From: Nephrocerus scutellatus
Taxonomy: Eukaryota; Arthropoda; Insecta; Diptera; Pipunculidae
Assembly (NCBI GenBank): GCA_947095585.1
Contig: OX352763.1
Span: 64,327,016-64,391,015 of the forward strand
Length of the DNA stretch: 64,000 nucleotides
Reading direction: 5' to 3'
Position numbers and translations under genes: made by a program. Below are positions 34,180 to 47,920 of this stretch, in pieces. Under the pieces are notes generated by a model. It saw only the letters and a program-made list of their open reading frames with translations. It did no database searches and was not told the origin of the DNA. Each line of letters begins with the position of its first letter. Position 1 is the stretch's first letter.

Positions 34180-35109
34180 GACTTGTTCCTATGGAAATTC
34201 TGGGATTTGGCCAATAGGGTCTGGGATTTTTGGAACCAAGCCATTTTTAAAGGGATTCTTATGAAACTCGGAATGTAGGACTAATATGTGACTATAAGAC
34301 TTGTTCCTATGGAAATTCTGGGATCTGGCCAATAGGGTCTGGGATTTTTGGAACCAAGCCATTTCTCAAGGGATTCGTATGAAACTCGGAATGTAGGACT
34401 AATATGTGACTATAAGACTTGTTCCTATGGAAATTCTGGGATTTGGCCAATAGGGTCTGGGATTTTTGGAGCCAAGCCATTTCTCAAGGGATTCGTATGA
34501 AATTCGGAATGTAGGACTAATATGTGACTATAAGACTTGTTCCTATGGAAATTTTGGGATCTGGCCAATAGGGTCTGGGATTTTTGGAACCAAGCCATTT
34601 CTCAAGGGATTCGTATGAAACTCGGAATGTAGGACTAATATGTGACTATAAGACTTGTTCCTATGGAAATTCTGGGATCTGGCCAATAGGGTCTGGGATT
34701 TTTGGAACCAAGCCATTTCTCAAGGGATTCGTATGAAACTCGGAATGTAGGACTAATATGTGACTATAAGACTTGTTCCTATTGAAATTCTGGGATCTGG
34801 CCAATAGGGTCTGGGATTTTTGGAACAAAGACATTTCTCAAGGGATTCGTATGAAACCCGGAATGTAGTACTAATATGTGACTATAAGACTTGTTCCTAT
34901 GGAAATTCTGGGATCTGGCCAATAGGGTCTTGGATTTTTGGAACCAAGCCAAGCCATTTCTCAAGGGATTCGTATGAAACTCGGAACGTAGGACTAATAT
35001 GTGACTATAAGACTTGTTCCTATGGAAATTCTGGGATCTGGCCAATAGGGTCTGGGATTTTTGAAACCAAGCCATTTCTCAAGGGATTTGTATGAAACTC
35101 GAAATGTAG

Positions 35110-36530
35110 GACTAATATGTGACTATAAGACTTGTTCCTATGGAAATTTTGGGATCTGGCCAATAGGGTCTGGGCTTTTTTGAACAAAGACGTTTCTCAA
35201 GGGATTCGTATGAAACTCGGAATGTAGGACTAATATGTGACTATAAGACTTGTTCCTATGGAAATTCTGGGATCTGGCCAATAGGGTCTGGGATTTTTGG
35301 AACAAAGCCATTTCTCAAGGGATTCGTATGAAACTCGGAATGTAGGACTAATATGTGACTATAAGACTTGTTCCTATTGAAATTCTGGGATCTGGCCAAT
35401 AGGGTCTGGGATTTTTGGAACCAAGCCATTTCTCAAGGGATTCGTATGAAACTCGGAATGAAGGACTAATATGTGACTATAAGACTTGTTCCTATGGAAA
35501 TTCTGGGATCTGGCCAATAGGGTCTGGGATTTTTGGAACCAAGACATTTCTCAAGGGATTCGTATGAAACTCGGAATGTAGGACTAATATGTGACTATAA
35601 GACTTGTTCCTGTTGAAATTCTGGGATCTGGCCAATAGGGTCTGGAATTTTTGGAACAAAGCCATTTCTCAAGGGATTCGTGTGAAACTCGGAATGTAGG
35701 ACTAATATGTGACTATAAGACTTGTTCCTATGGAAATTCTGGGATCTGGCCAATAGGGTCTGGGATTTTTGGAACCAAGCCATTTCTCAAGGGATTCGTA
35801 TGAAACTCGGAATGTAGGACTGATATGTGACTATAAGACTTGTTCCTATTAAAATTCTGGGATCTGGCCAATAGGGTCTGGGATTTTTTGAACAAAGACG
35901 TTTCTCAAGGGATTCGTATGAAACTCGGAATGTAGGACTAATATGTGACTATAAGACTTGTTCCTATGGAAATTCTGGGATCTGGCCAATAGGGTCTGGG
36001 ATTTTTGGAACAAAGCCATTTCTCAAGGGATTCGTATGAAACTCGGAATGTAGGACTAATATGTGACTATAAGACTTGTTCCTATTGAAATTCTGGGATC
36101 TGGCCAATAGGGTCTGGGATTTTTGGAACCAAGCCATTTCTCAAGGGATTCGTATGAAACTCGGAATGAAGGACTAATATGTGACTATAAGACTTGTTCC
36201 TATGGAAATTCTGGGATCTGGCCAATAGGGTCTGGGATTTTTGGAACCAAGACATTTCTCAAGGGATTCGTATGAAACTCGGAATGTAGGACTAATATGT
36301 GACTATAAGACTTGTTCCTGTTGAAATTCTGGGATCTGGCCAATAGGGTCTGGAATTTTTGGAACAAAGCCATTTCTCAAGGGATTCGTGTGAAACTCGG
36401 AATGTAGGACTAATATGTGACTATAAGACTTGTTCCTATGGAAATTCTGGGATCTGGCCAATAGGGTCTGGGATTTTTGGAACCAAGCCATTTCTCAAGG
36501 GATTCGTATGAAACTCGGAATGTAGGACTA
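35110..36530 (+). repeat. Tandem duplication of six monomers (708 bp)
   Basis: The rare monomer with TTGAACAAAGACGTTTCTC occurs near 35180 and 35890, and GGAATGAAGGACT, TTCCTGTTGAAATT and TCGTGTGAAACTC follow in the same order at the same 708-bp offset. The first unit has GGGCTTTTTTGAAC where the second has GGATTTTTTGAAC. Boundaries are approximate. Confidence 0.85.
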
Positions 36531-37829
36531 ATATGTGACTATAAGACTTGTTCCTATTGAAATTCTGGGATCTGGCCAATAGGGTCTGGGATTTTTGGAA
36601 CAAATCCATTTCTCATGGGATTCGTATGAAACTCGGAATGTAGGACTAATATGTGACTATAAGACTTGTTCCTATTGAAATTCTGGGATCTGGCCAATAG
36701 GGTCTGGGATTTTTGGAACAAAGCCATTTCTCAAGGGATTCGTATGAAACTCGGAATGTAGGACTAATATGTGTAAGACTTGTTCCTATGGAAATTCTGG
36801 GATCTGGCTAATAGGGTCTGGGATTTTTGGAACCAAGCCATTTCTCAAGGGATTCGTATGAAACTCGGAATGTAGGACTAATATGTGACTATAAGACTTG
36901 TTCCTATTGAAATTCTGGGATCTGGCCAATAGGGTCTGGGATTTTTGGAACAAATCCATTTCTCATGGGATTCGTATGAAACTCGGAATGTAGGACTAAT
37001 ATGTGACTATAAGACTTGTTCCTATTGAAATTCTGGGAACTGGCCAATAGGGTCTGGGATTTTTGGAACAAAGCCATTTCTCAAGGGATTCGTATAAAAC
37101 TCGGAATGTAGGACTAATATGTGACTAAGACTTGTTCCTATGGAAATTCTGGGATCTGGCCAATAGGGTCTGGGATTTTTGGAACCAAGACATTTCTCAA
37201 GGGATTCGTATGAAACTCGGAATGTAGGACTAATATGTGACTATAAGACTTGTTCCTGTTGAAATTCTGGGATCTGGCCAATAGGGTCTGGGATTTTTGG
37301 AACAAAGCCATTTCTCAAGAGATTCGTATGAAACTCGGATTGTAGGACTAATATGTGACTATAAGACTTGTTCCTATGGAAATTCTGGGATCTGGCCAAT
37401 AGGGTCTGGGATTTTTGGAACCAAGCCATTTCTCAAGGGATTCGTATGAAACTCGGAATGTAGGACTAATATGTGACTATAAGACTTGTTCCTATTGAAA
37501 TTCTGGGATCTGGCCAATAGGGTCTGGGATTTTTGGAACAAATCCATTTCTCATGGGATTCGTATGAAACTCGGAATGTAGGACTAATATGTGACTATAA
37601 GACTTGTTCCTATTGAAATTCTGGGAACTGGCCAACATGGTCTGGGATTTTTGGAACAAAGCCATTTCTAAAGGGATTCGTATAAAACTCGGAATGTAGG
37701 ACTAATATGTGACTAAGGCTTGTTCCTATGGAAATTCTGGGATCTGGCCAATAGGGTCTGGGATTTTTGGAACCAAACCATTTCTCAAGGGATTCGTATG
37801 AAACTCGGAATGTAGGACTAATATGTGAC

Positions 37830-38131
37830 AACAATTAAACATTTGCTTTTAACAAACAAATAAATATATTAATTTAGTTACAATCATTTAAGGCACATAA
37901 TAAATTTTGTTTTTGAATAAAAAAAAACTTGTATCGAGGCTAACAACAAATCAAATTAAGTTTCCCATATATTTGTTTTGACGTGACAACGTCTACAAGG
38001 TATAAGGGGGTGCATGTTCAAAAAGAAAAATGTTATATTTCCCACTGTTATGAGACACTGTTAAGTGTGACACTGTTAAATGTTACACCGTTAAGTGAGA
38101 CACTTTTAAGTAATCCACTTTTAAATGTCAG
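37830..38131 (+). repeat. Spacer copy 6 (302 bp, 5-unit type)
   Basis: Same junctions as the others, with five 15-bp units, a 9-A run before CTTGTATCGAGG, and CCCATATATTTG instead of TCCATATTTTTG. It carries GTTATGAGACAC where other copies have GTTGTGAGACAC. Confidence 0.92.
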
Positions 38132-39595
38132 TACTTTTGGAACTAAGCCATTTCCCAAGCGATTCGCATGAAATTCGGAATGTAGGACTAAGATACGACT
38201 ATAAGACTTGTTCCTATGGAAATTCTGGGATCTGGCCAATAGGGTCTGGGATTTTTGGAACAAAGCCATTTCTCAAGGGATTCGAATGAAACTCGGAATG
38301 TAGGACTAATATGTGACTATAAGACTTGTTCCTATGGAAATTCTGGGATCTGGCCAATAGGGTCTGGGATTTTTGGAACCAAGCCATTTCTCAAGGGATT
38401 CGTATGAAACTCGGAATGTAGGACTAATATGTGACTATAAGACTTGTTACTATGGAAATTCTGGGATTAGGCCAATAGGGTCTGGGATTTTTGGAACCAA
38501 GCCATTTTTCAAGGGATTCGTATGAAACTCGGAATGTAGGACTAATATGTGACTATAAGACTTGTTCCTATGGAAATTCTGGATTTGGATTTTTGGAACC
38601 AAGCCATTTCTCAAGGGATTCGTATGAAACTCGGAATGTAGGACTAATATGTGACTATAGGACTTGTTCCTATTGAAATTCTGGGATCTGGCCAATAGGG
38701 TCTGGGATTTTTGGAACAAATCCATTTCTCATGGGATTCGTATGAAACTCGGAATGTAGGACTAATATGTGACTATAAGACTTGTTCCTATTGAAATTCT
38801 GGGAACTGGCCAATAGGGTCTGGGATTTTTGGAACAAAGCCATTTCTCAAGGGATTCGTATAAAACTCGGAATGTAGGACTAATATGTGACTAAGACTTG
38901 TTCCTATGGAAATTCTGGGATCTGGCCAATAGGGTCTGGGATTTTTGGAACCAAGACATTTCTCAAGGGATTCGTATGAAACTCGGAATGTAGGACTAAT
39001 ATGTGACTATAAGACTTGTTCCTGTTGAAATTCTGGGATCTGGCCAATAGGGTCTGGGATTTTTGGAACAAAGCCATTTCTCAAGGGATTCGTATGAAAC
39101 TCGGATTGTAGGACTAATATGTGACTATAAGACTTGTTCCTATGGAAATTCTGGGATCTGGCCAATAGGGTCTGGGATTTTTGGAACCAAGCCATTTCTC
39201 AAGGGATTCGTATGAAACTCGGAATGTAGGACTAATATGTGACTATAAGACTTGTTCCAATTGAAATTCTGGGATCTGGCCAATAGGGTCTGGGATTTTT
39301 GGAACAAATCCATTTCTCATGGGATTCGTATGAAACTCGGAATGTAGGACTAATATGTGACTATAAGACTTGTTCCTATTGAAATTCTGGGAACTGGCCA
39401 ACATGGTCTGGGATTTTTGGAACAAAGCCATTTCTAAAGGGATTCGTATAAAACTCGGAATGTAGGACTAATATGTGACTAAGGCTTGTTCCTATGGAAA
39501 TTCTGGGATCTGGCCAATAGGGTCTGGGATTTTTGGAACCAAGCCATTTCTCAAGGGATTCGTATGAAACTCGGAATGTAGGACTAATATGTGAC
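38132..39595 (+). repeat. 118-bp satellite block K (about 12 monomers)
   Basis: Satellite between two spacers 1766 bp apart (start to start). One monomer is deleted to TTCTGGATTTGGATTTTTGG near 38577, losing most of the CTGGCCAATAGGG segment. The run leading to the next spacer (GGGAACTGG, CGTATAAAACTC, GTGACTAAGGC) repeats the run before spacer copy 6. Confidence 0.93.
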
Positions 39596-39897
39596 AACAA
39601 TTAAACATTTGCTTTTAACAAACAAATAAATATATTAATTTAGTTACAATCATTTAAGGCACATAATAAATTTTGTTTTTGAATAAAAAAAAACTTGTAT
39701 CGAGGCTAACAACAAATCAAATTAAGTTTCCCATATATTTGTTTTGACGTGACAACGTCTACAAGGTATAAGGGGGTGCATGTTCAAAAAGAAAAATGTT
39801 ATATTTCCCACTGTTGTGAGACACTGTTAAGTGTGACACTGTTAAATGTTACACCGTTAAGTGAGACACTTTTAAGTAATCCACTTTTAAATGTCAG
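39596..39897 (+). repeat. Spacer copy 7 (302 bp, 5-unit type)
   Basis: Same length class and same CCCATATATTTG variant as the copy at 37830, at an offset of 1766 bp. Confidence 0.92.
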
Positions 39898-40781
39898 TAC
39901 TTTGGGAACTAAGCCATTTCCCAAGCGATTCGCATGAAATTCGGAATGTAGGACTAAGATACGACTAAGAGACTTGTTCCTATGGAAATTCTGGGATCTG
40001 GCCAATAGGGTCTGGGATTTTTGGAACCAAGCCATTTCTCAAGGGATTCGTATGAAACTCGGAATGTAGGACTAATATGTGACTATAGGACTTGTTCCTA
40101 TGGAAATTCTGGGATCTGGCCAATAGGGTCTGGGATTCTTGGAACCAAGACATTTCTCAAGGGATTCGTATGAAACTCGGAATGTAGGACTAATATGTGA
40201 CTATAAGACTTGTTCCTGTTGAAATTCTGGGATCTGGCCAATAGGGTCTGGGATTTTTGGAACAAAGCCATTTATCAAGGGATTCGTATGAAACTCGGAA
40301 TGTAGGACTAATATGTGACTATAAGACTTGTTCCTATTGGGATCTGGCCAATAGGGTCTGGGATTTTTGGAACCAAGCCATTTCTCAAGGGATTCGTATG
40401 AAACTCGGAATGTAGGACTAATATGTGACTATAAGACTTGTTCCTATTGAAATTCTGGGATCTGGCCAATAGGGTCTGGCATTTTTGGAACAAATCCATT
40501 TCTCATGGGATTCGTATGAAACTCGGAATGTAGGACTAATATGTGACTATAAGACTTGTTCCTATTGAAATTCTGGGAACTGGGCAATAGGGTCTGGGAT
40601 TTTTGGAACAAAGCCATTTCTCAAGGGATTCGTATAAAACTCGGAATGTAGGACTAATATGTGACTAAGACTTGTTCCTATGGAAATTCTGGGATCTGGC
40701 CAATAGGGTCTGGGATTTTTGGAACCAAGCCATTTCTCAAGGGATTCGTATGAAACTCGGAATGTAGGACTAATATGTGAC
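39898..40781 (+). repeat. 118-bp satellite block L (about 7.5 monomers)
   Basis: The shortest satellite stretch between spacers. It contains a monomer with an 8-bp deletion (TTCCTATTGGGATCTGG, about 40331-40347) that recurs at the same relative place in the next unit (offset 1421). Confidence 0.93.
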
Positions 40782-41082
40782 AACAATTAAACATTTGCTT
40801 TTAACAAACAAATAAATATATTAATTTAGTTACAATCATTTAAGGCACATAATAAATTTTGTTTTTGAATAAAAAAAACTTGTATCGAGGCTAACAACAA
40901 ATCAAATTAAGTTTCCCATATATTTGTTTTGACGTGACAACGTCTACAAGGTATAAGGGGGTGCATGTTCAAAAAGAAAAATGTTATATTTCCCACTGTT
41001 GTGAGACACTGTTAAGTGTGACACTGTTAAATGTTACACCGTTAAGTGAGACACTTTTAAGTAATCCACTTTTATATGTCAG
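40782..41082 (+). repeat. Spacer copy 8 (301 bp, 5-unit type)
   Basis: Five-unit spacer. The last minisatellite unit reads TTTTATAT rather than TTTTAAAT, and the following monomer has AACTAATCC rather than AACTAAGCC. Confidence 0.92.
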
Positions 41083-42202
41083 TACTTTGGGAACTAATCC
41101 ATTTCCCAAGCGATTCGCATGAAATTCGGAATGTAGGACTAAGATACGACTATAAGACTTGTTCCTATGGAAATTCTGGGATCTGGCCAATAGGGTCTGG
41201 GATTTTTGGAACAAAGCCATTTCTCAAGGGACTCGAATGAAACTCGGAATGTAGGACTAATATGTGACTAAAGGACTTGTTCCTATTGAAATTCTGGGAT
41301 CTGGCCAATAGGGTCTGGGATTTTTGGAACCAAGCCATTTCTCAAGGGATTCGTATGAAACTCGGAATGTAGGACTAATATGTGACTATAAGACTTGTTC
41401 CTATGGAAATTCTGGGATTTGGCCAATAGGGTCTGGGATTTTTGGAACCAAGCCATTTTTCAAGGGATTTGTATGAAATTCGGAATGTAGGACTAATATG
41501 TGACTATAAGACTTGTTCCTATGGAAATTTTGGGATCTGGCCAATAGGGTCTGGGAATTTTGGAACCAAGCCATTTCTCAAGGGATTCGTATGAAACTCG
41601 GAATGTAGGACTAATATGTGACTATAAGACTTGTTCCTATGGAAATTCTGGGATCTGGCCAATAGGGTCTGGGATTTTTGGAACCAAGCCATTTATCAAG
41701 GGATTCGTATGAAACTCGGAATGTAGGACTAATATGTGACTATAAGACTTGTTCCTATTGGGATCTGGCCAATAGGGTCTGGGATTTTTGGAACCAAGCC
41801 ATTTCTCAAGGGATTCGTATGAAACTCGGAATGTAGGACTAATATGTGACTATAAGACTTGTTCCTATTGAAATTCTGGGATCTGGCCAATAGGGTCTGG
41901 CATTTTTGGAACAAATCCATTTCTCATGGGATTCGTATGAAACTCGGAATGTAGGACTAATATGTGACTATAAGACTTGTTCCTATTGAAATTCTGGGAA
42001 CTGGGCAATAGGGTCTGGGATTTTTGGAACAAAGCCATTTCTCAAGGGATTCGTATAAAACTCGGAATGTAGGACTTATATGTGACTAAGACTTGTTCCT
42101 ATGGAAATTCTGGGATCTGGCCAATAGGGTCTGGGATTTTTGGAACCAAGCCATTTCTCAAGGGATTCGTATGAAACTCGGAATGTAGGACTAATATGTG
42201 AC
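41083..42202 (+). repeat. 118-bp satellite block M (about 9.5 monomers)
   Basis: Satellite between the last two spacers. It repeats the preceding spacer-to-spacer unit with two additional monomers, and the 8-bp-deleted monomer recurs at about 41752-41768. Confidence 0.93.
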
Positions 42203-42503
42203 AACAATTAAACATTTGCTTTTAACAAACAAATAAATATATTAATTTAGTTACAATCATTTAAGGCACATAATAAATTTTGTTTTTGAATAAAAAAAAC
42301 TTGTATCGAGGCTAACAACAAATCAAATTAAGTTTTCCATATTTTTGTTTTGACGTGACAACGTCTACAAGGTATAAGGGGGTGCATGTTCAAAAAGAAA
42401 AATGTTATATTTCCCACTGTTGTGAGACACTGTTAAGTGTGACACTGTTAAATGTTACACCGTTAAGTGAGACACTTTTAAGTAATCCACTTTTAAATGT
42501 CAG
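42203..42503 (+). repeat. Spacer copy 9 (301 bp, 5-unit type), last in window
   Basis: Five-unit spacer with TTTTCCATATTTTTG (like the copy at window start) but AACTAATCC after it (like the copy at 40782), so it combines variants of two sub-lineages. No further spacer occurs in the remaining 21.5 kb. Confidence 0.92.
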
Positions 42504-44214
42504 TACTTTGGGAACTAATCCATTTCCCAAGCGATTCGCATGAAATTCGGAATGTAGGACTAAGATACGACTATAAGACTTGTTCCTATGGAAATTCTGG
42601 GATCTGGCCAATAGGGTCTGGGATTTTTGGAACAAAGCCATTTCTCAAGGGACTCGAATGAAACTCGGAATGTAGGACTAATATGTGACTAAAGGACTTG
42701 TTCCTATGGAAATTCTGGGATCTGGCCAATAGGGTCTGGGATTTTTGGAACCAAGCCATTTCTCAAGGGATTCGTATGAAACTCGGAATGTAGGACTAAT
42801 ATGTGACTATAAGACTTGTTCCTATGGAAATTCTGGGATCTGGCCAATAGGGTCTGGGAATTTTGGAACCAAGCCATTTCTCAAGGGATTCGTATGAAAC
42901 TCGGAATGTAGGACTAATATGTGACTATAAGACTTGTTCCTATGGAAATTCTCGGATTTGGCCAATAGGGTCTGGGATTTTTGGAGCCAAGCCATTTCTC
43001 AAGGGATTCGTATGAAACTCGGAATGTAGGACTAATATGTGACTATAAGACTTGTTCCTATGGAAATTTTGGGATCTGGCCAATAGGGTCTGGGATTTTT
43101 GGAACCAAGCCATTTCTCAAGGCATTCGTATGAAACTCGGAATGTAGGACTAATATGTGACTATAAGACTTGTTCCTATGGAAATTCTGGGATCTGGCCA
43201 ATAGGGTCTGGGATTTTTGGAACCAAGCCATTTCTCAAGGGATTCGTATGAAACTCGGAATGTAGGACTAATATGTGACTATAAGACTTGTTCCTATGGA
43301 AATTCTGGGATTTGGCCAATAGGGTCTGGGATTTTTGGAACCAAGCCATTTCGCAAGGGATTCGTATGAAACTCGGAATGTAGGACTAATATGTGACTAT
43401 AAGACTTGTTCCTATGGAAATTCTGAGATCAGGCCAATAGGGTATGGGATTTTTGGAACCAAGCCATTTATCAAGGGATTCGTATGAAACTCGGAATGTA
43501 GGACTAATATGTGACTATAAGAATGTTCCTATGGAAATTCTGGGATCTGGCCAATAGAGTCGGGGATTTTTGGAACTAAGCCATTTCTCAAGGGATTCGT
43601 ATGAAACTCGGAATGTAGGACTAATATGTGACTATAAGACTTGTTCCTATGGAAATTCTGGGATCTGGCCAATAGGGTCTGGGATTTTTGGAACCAAGCC
43701 ATTTCTCAAGGGATTCGTATGAAACTCGGAATGTAGGACTAATATGTGACTATAAGACTTGTTCCTATGGAAATTCTGGGATTTGGCCAATAGGGTCTGG
43801 GATTTTTGGAACCAAGCCATTTAGCAAGGGATTCGTATGAAACTCGGAATGTAGGACTAATATGTGACTATAAGACTTGTTCCTATGGAAATTCTTTGAT
43901 CTGGCCAATAGGGTATGGGATTTTTGGAACCAAGCCATTTATCAAGGGATTCGTATGAAACTCGGAATGTAGTACTAATATGTGACTATAAGACTTGTTC
44001 CTATGGAAATTCTGGGATCTGGCCAATAGGGTCTGGGATTTTTGGAACCAAGCCATTTCTCAAGGGATTCGTATGAAAATCGGAATGTAGGACTAATATG
44101 TGACTATAAGACTTGTTCCTATTGAAATTCTGGGATCTGGCTAATAGGGTCTGGGATTTTTGAAACCAAGCCATTTCTCAAGGGATTCGTATGAAACTCG
44201 GAATGTAGGACTAA

Positions 44215-44700
44215 TATGTGACTATATGACTTTGTCCTATGGAAATTCTGGGATCTGGCCAATAGGGTCTGGGATTTGTGGAACCAAGCCATTTCTCAAG
44301 GGATTCGTATGAAACCCTCGTATGGAATGTAGGACTAATATGTGACTATAAGACTTGTTCCTATTGAAATTCTGGGATCTGGCCAATAGGGTCTGGGATT
44401 TTTGAAACCAAGCCATTTCTCAAGGGATTCGTATGAAACTCGGAATGTAGGACTAATATGTGACTATATGACTTTGTCCTATGGAAATTCTGGGATCTGG
44501 CCAATAGGGTCTGGGATTTGTGGAACCAAGCCATTTCTCAAGGGATTCGTATGAAACCCTCGTATGGAGTGTAGGACTAATATGTGACTATAAGACTTGT
44601 TCCTATTGAAATTCTGGGATCTGGCCAATAGGGTCTGGGATTTTTGGAACAAAGACATTTCTCAAGGGATTCGTATGAAACTCGGAATGTAGGACTAATA
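44215..44700 (+). repeat. Two-monomer tandem duplication, 242 bp, with 6-bp insertion
   Basis: The pair of a CTATATGACTTTGTCC monomer with a monomer containing GAAACCCTCGTATGG occurs twice, at 44311 and 44553. The 242-bp offset equals two monomers plus the 6-bp insertion, which looks like a local copy of CGTATG. Confidence 0.85.
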
Positions 44701-44711
44701 TGTGACTATAA

Positions 44712-47700
44712 GACTGGTCCCTAGGGACATTCTGGGATCTGGCCAATAGGGTCTGGGATTTTTGGAACCAAGCCATTTCTCAAGGGATTCGTATGAAACT
44801 CGGAATGTAGGACTAATATGTGACTATAAGACTTGTTCCTTTTGAAATTCTGGGATCTGGCCAATAGGGTCTGGGATTTTTGGAACCAAGCCATTTCACA
44901 AGGGATTCGTATGAAACTCGGAATGTAGGACTAATATGTGACTATAAGACTTGTTCCTATGGAAATTCTGGGATCTGGCCAATAGGGACTGGGATTTTTG
45001 GAACAAAGCCATTTCTCAAGGGATTCGTATGAAACTCGGAATGTAGGACTAATATGTGACTATAAGACTTGTTCCTATGGAAATTTTGGGATCTGGCCAA
45101 TAGGGTCTGGGATTTTTGGAACCAAGCCATTTCTCTAGGGATTCGTATGAAACTCGGAATGTAGGACTAATATGTGACTATAAGACTTGTTCCTATGAAA
45201 ATTCTGGGATCTGGCCAATAGGGTCTGGGATTTTTGGAACCAAGCCATTTCACAAGGGATTCGTATGAAACTCGGAATGTAGGACTAATATGTGACTATA
45301 AGACTTGTTCCTATGGAAATTCTGGGATCTGGCCAATAGGGACTGGGATTTTTGGAACAAAGCCATTTCTCAAGGGATTCGTATGAAACTCGGAATGTAG
45401 GACTAATATGTGACTATAAGACTTGTTCCTATGGAAATTTTGGGATCTGGCCAATAGGGTCTGGGATTTTTGGAACCAAGCCATTTCTCTAGGAATTCGT
45501 ATGAAACTCGGAATGTAGGACTAATATGTGACTATAAGACTTGTTCCTATGAAAATTCTGGGATCTGGCCAATAGGGTCTGGGATTTTTGGAACCAAGCC
45601 ATTTCTCAAGGGATTCGTATGAAACTCGGAATGTAGGACTAATATGTGACTATAAGACTTGTTCCTATGGAAATTCTGGGATCTGGCCAATAGGGTCTGG
45701 GATTTTTGGAACAAAGCCATTTCTCAAGGGATTCGTATGAAACTCGGAATGTAGGACTAATATGTGACTATAAGACTTGTTCCTATGGAAATTCTGGGAT
45801 CTGGCCAATAGGGTCTGGGATTTTTGAAACAAAGCCATTTCTCAAGGGATTCGTATGAAACTCGGAATGTAGGACTAATATGTGACTATAAGACTTGTTC
45901 CTATTGAAAATCTGGGATCTGGCCAATAGGGTCTGGGATTTTTGGAACCAAGCCATTTCTCAAGGGATTCGTATGAAACTCGGAATATAGGACTAATATG
46001 TGACTATAAGACTTGTTTCTATTGAAATTCTGGGATCTGGCCAATAGGGTCTGGGATTTTTGGAACAAAGCCATTTCTCAAGGGATTCGTATGAAACTCG
46101 GAATGTAGGACTAATATGTGACTATAAGACTTGTTCCTATGGAAATTCTGGGATCTGGCCAATAGGGTCTGGGATTTTTGGAACCAAGCCATTTCTCAAG
46201 GGATGCGTATGAAACTCGGAATGTAGGACTAATATGTGACTATAAGACTTGCTCCTATTGAAATTCTGGGATCTGGCCAATAGGGTCTGGGATTTTTGGA
46301 ACAAAGACATTTCTCAAGGGATTCGTATGAAACTCGGAATGTGAGACTAATATGTGACTATAAGACTTGTTCCTATGGAAATTCTGGGATCTGGCCAATA
46401 GGGTCTGGGATTTTTGGAACAAAGCCATTTCTCAAGGGATTCGTATGAAACTCGGAATGTAGGACTAATATGTGACTATAAGACTTGTTCCTATGGAAAT
46501 TCTGGGATCTGGCCAATAGGGTCTGGGATTTTTGAAACCAAGCCATTTCTCAAGGGATTCGTATGAAACTCGGAATGTAGGACTAATATGTGACTATAAG
46601 ACTTGTTCCTATTGAAAATCTGGGATCTGGCCAATAGGGTCTGGGATTTTTGGAACCAAGCCATTTCTCAAGGGATTCGTATGAAACTCGGAATATAGGA
46701 CTATTATGTGACTATAAGACTTGTTTCTATTGAAATTCTGGGATCTGGCCAATAGGGTCTGGGATTTTTGGAACAAAGCCATTTCTCAAGGGATTCGTAT
46801 GAAACTCGGAATGTAGGACTAATATGTGACTATAAGACTTGTTCCTATGGAAATTCTGGGATCTGGCCAATAGGGTCTGGGATTTTTGGAACCAAGCCAT
46901 TTCTCAAGGGATTCGTATGAAACTCGGAATGTAGGACTAATATGTGACTATAAGACTTGCTCCTATTGAAATTCTGGGATCTGGCCAATAGGGTCTGGGA
47001 TTTTTGGAACAAAGACATTTCTCAAGGGATTCGTATGAAACTCGGAATGTAGTACTAATATGTGACTATAAGACTTGTTCCTATGGAAATTCTGGGATCT
47101 GGCCAATAGGGTCTGGGATTTTTGGAACCAAGCCATTTCTCAAGGGATTCGTATGAAACTCGGAATGTAGGACTAATATGTGACTATATGACTTTGTCCT
47201 ATGGAAATTCTGGGATCTGGCCAATAGGGTCTGGGATTTGTGGAACCAAGCCATTTCTCAAGGGATTCGTATGAAACTCGGAATGTAGGACTAATATGTG
47301 ACTATAAGACTTGTTCCTATTGAAATTCTGGGATCTGGCTAATAGGGTCTGGGATTTTTGGAACAAAGACATTTCTCAAGGGATTCGTATGAAACTCGGA
47401 ATGTAGGACTAATATGTGACTATAAGACTGGTCCCTAGGGACATTCTGGGATCTGGCCAATAGGGTCTGGGATTTTTGGAACCAAGCCATTTCTTAAGGG
47501 ATTCGTATGAAACTCGGAATGTAGGACTAATATGTGACTATAAGACTTGTTCCTTTTGAAATTCTGGGATCTGGCCAATAGGGTCTGGGATTTTTGGAAC
47601 CAAGCCATTTCACAAGGGATTCGTATGAAACTCGGAATGTAGGACTAATATGTGACTATAAGACTTGTTCCTATGGAAATTCTGGGATCTGGCCAATAGG

Positions 47701-47920
47701 GTCTGGGATTTTTGGAACAAAGCCATTTCTCAAGGGATTCGTATGAAACTCAGAATGTAGGACTAATATGTGACTATAAGACTTGTTCCTATGGAAATTT
47801 TGGGATCTGGCCAATAGGGTCTGGGATTTTTGGAACCAAGCCATTTCTCTAGGGATTCGTATGAAACTCGGAATGTAGGACTAATATGTGACTATAAGAC
47901 TTGTTCCTATGAAAATTCTG
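44712..47920 (+). repeat. Higher-order repeat with 2714-bp offset (23 monomers)
   Basis: The unusual GACTGGTCCCTAGGGAC monomer at 44712 recurs at 47426, exactly 23 x 118 bp later. It is followed both times by TTCCTTTTGAAATT, CATTTCACAAGGG and CATTTCTCTAGGG monomers. Outer limits are approximate. Confidence 0.85.

Larger units (their letters stand above)
29741..37829 (+). repeat. 118-bp satellite block J (about 69 monomers)
   Basis: Long satellite block. The first 2 kb repeat the preceding unit (offset 3757), including the 95-bp deleted monomer at 30747/30748. Three consecutive 123-bp monomers lie at 33811-34179. A 708-bp (six-monomer) tandem duplication lies at about 35110-36530. A shortened monomer near 36774 reads ATATGTGTAAGAC. 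Open frames here, including one of 193 codons on the plus strand at 33683-34264, are repeat artefacts. Confidence 0.95.

Noticed and set aside
33683..34264. 193-codon open frame on the plus strand (and a 180-codon one on the minus strand) as genes
   Set aside because: Both lie wholly in satellite monomers, overlap each other antisense, and exist because three monomers are 123 bp long. The plus frame starts at GTG rather than ATG.
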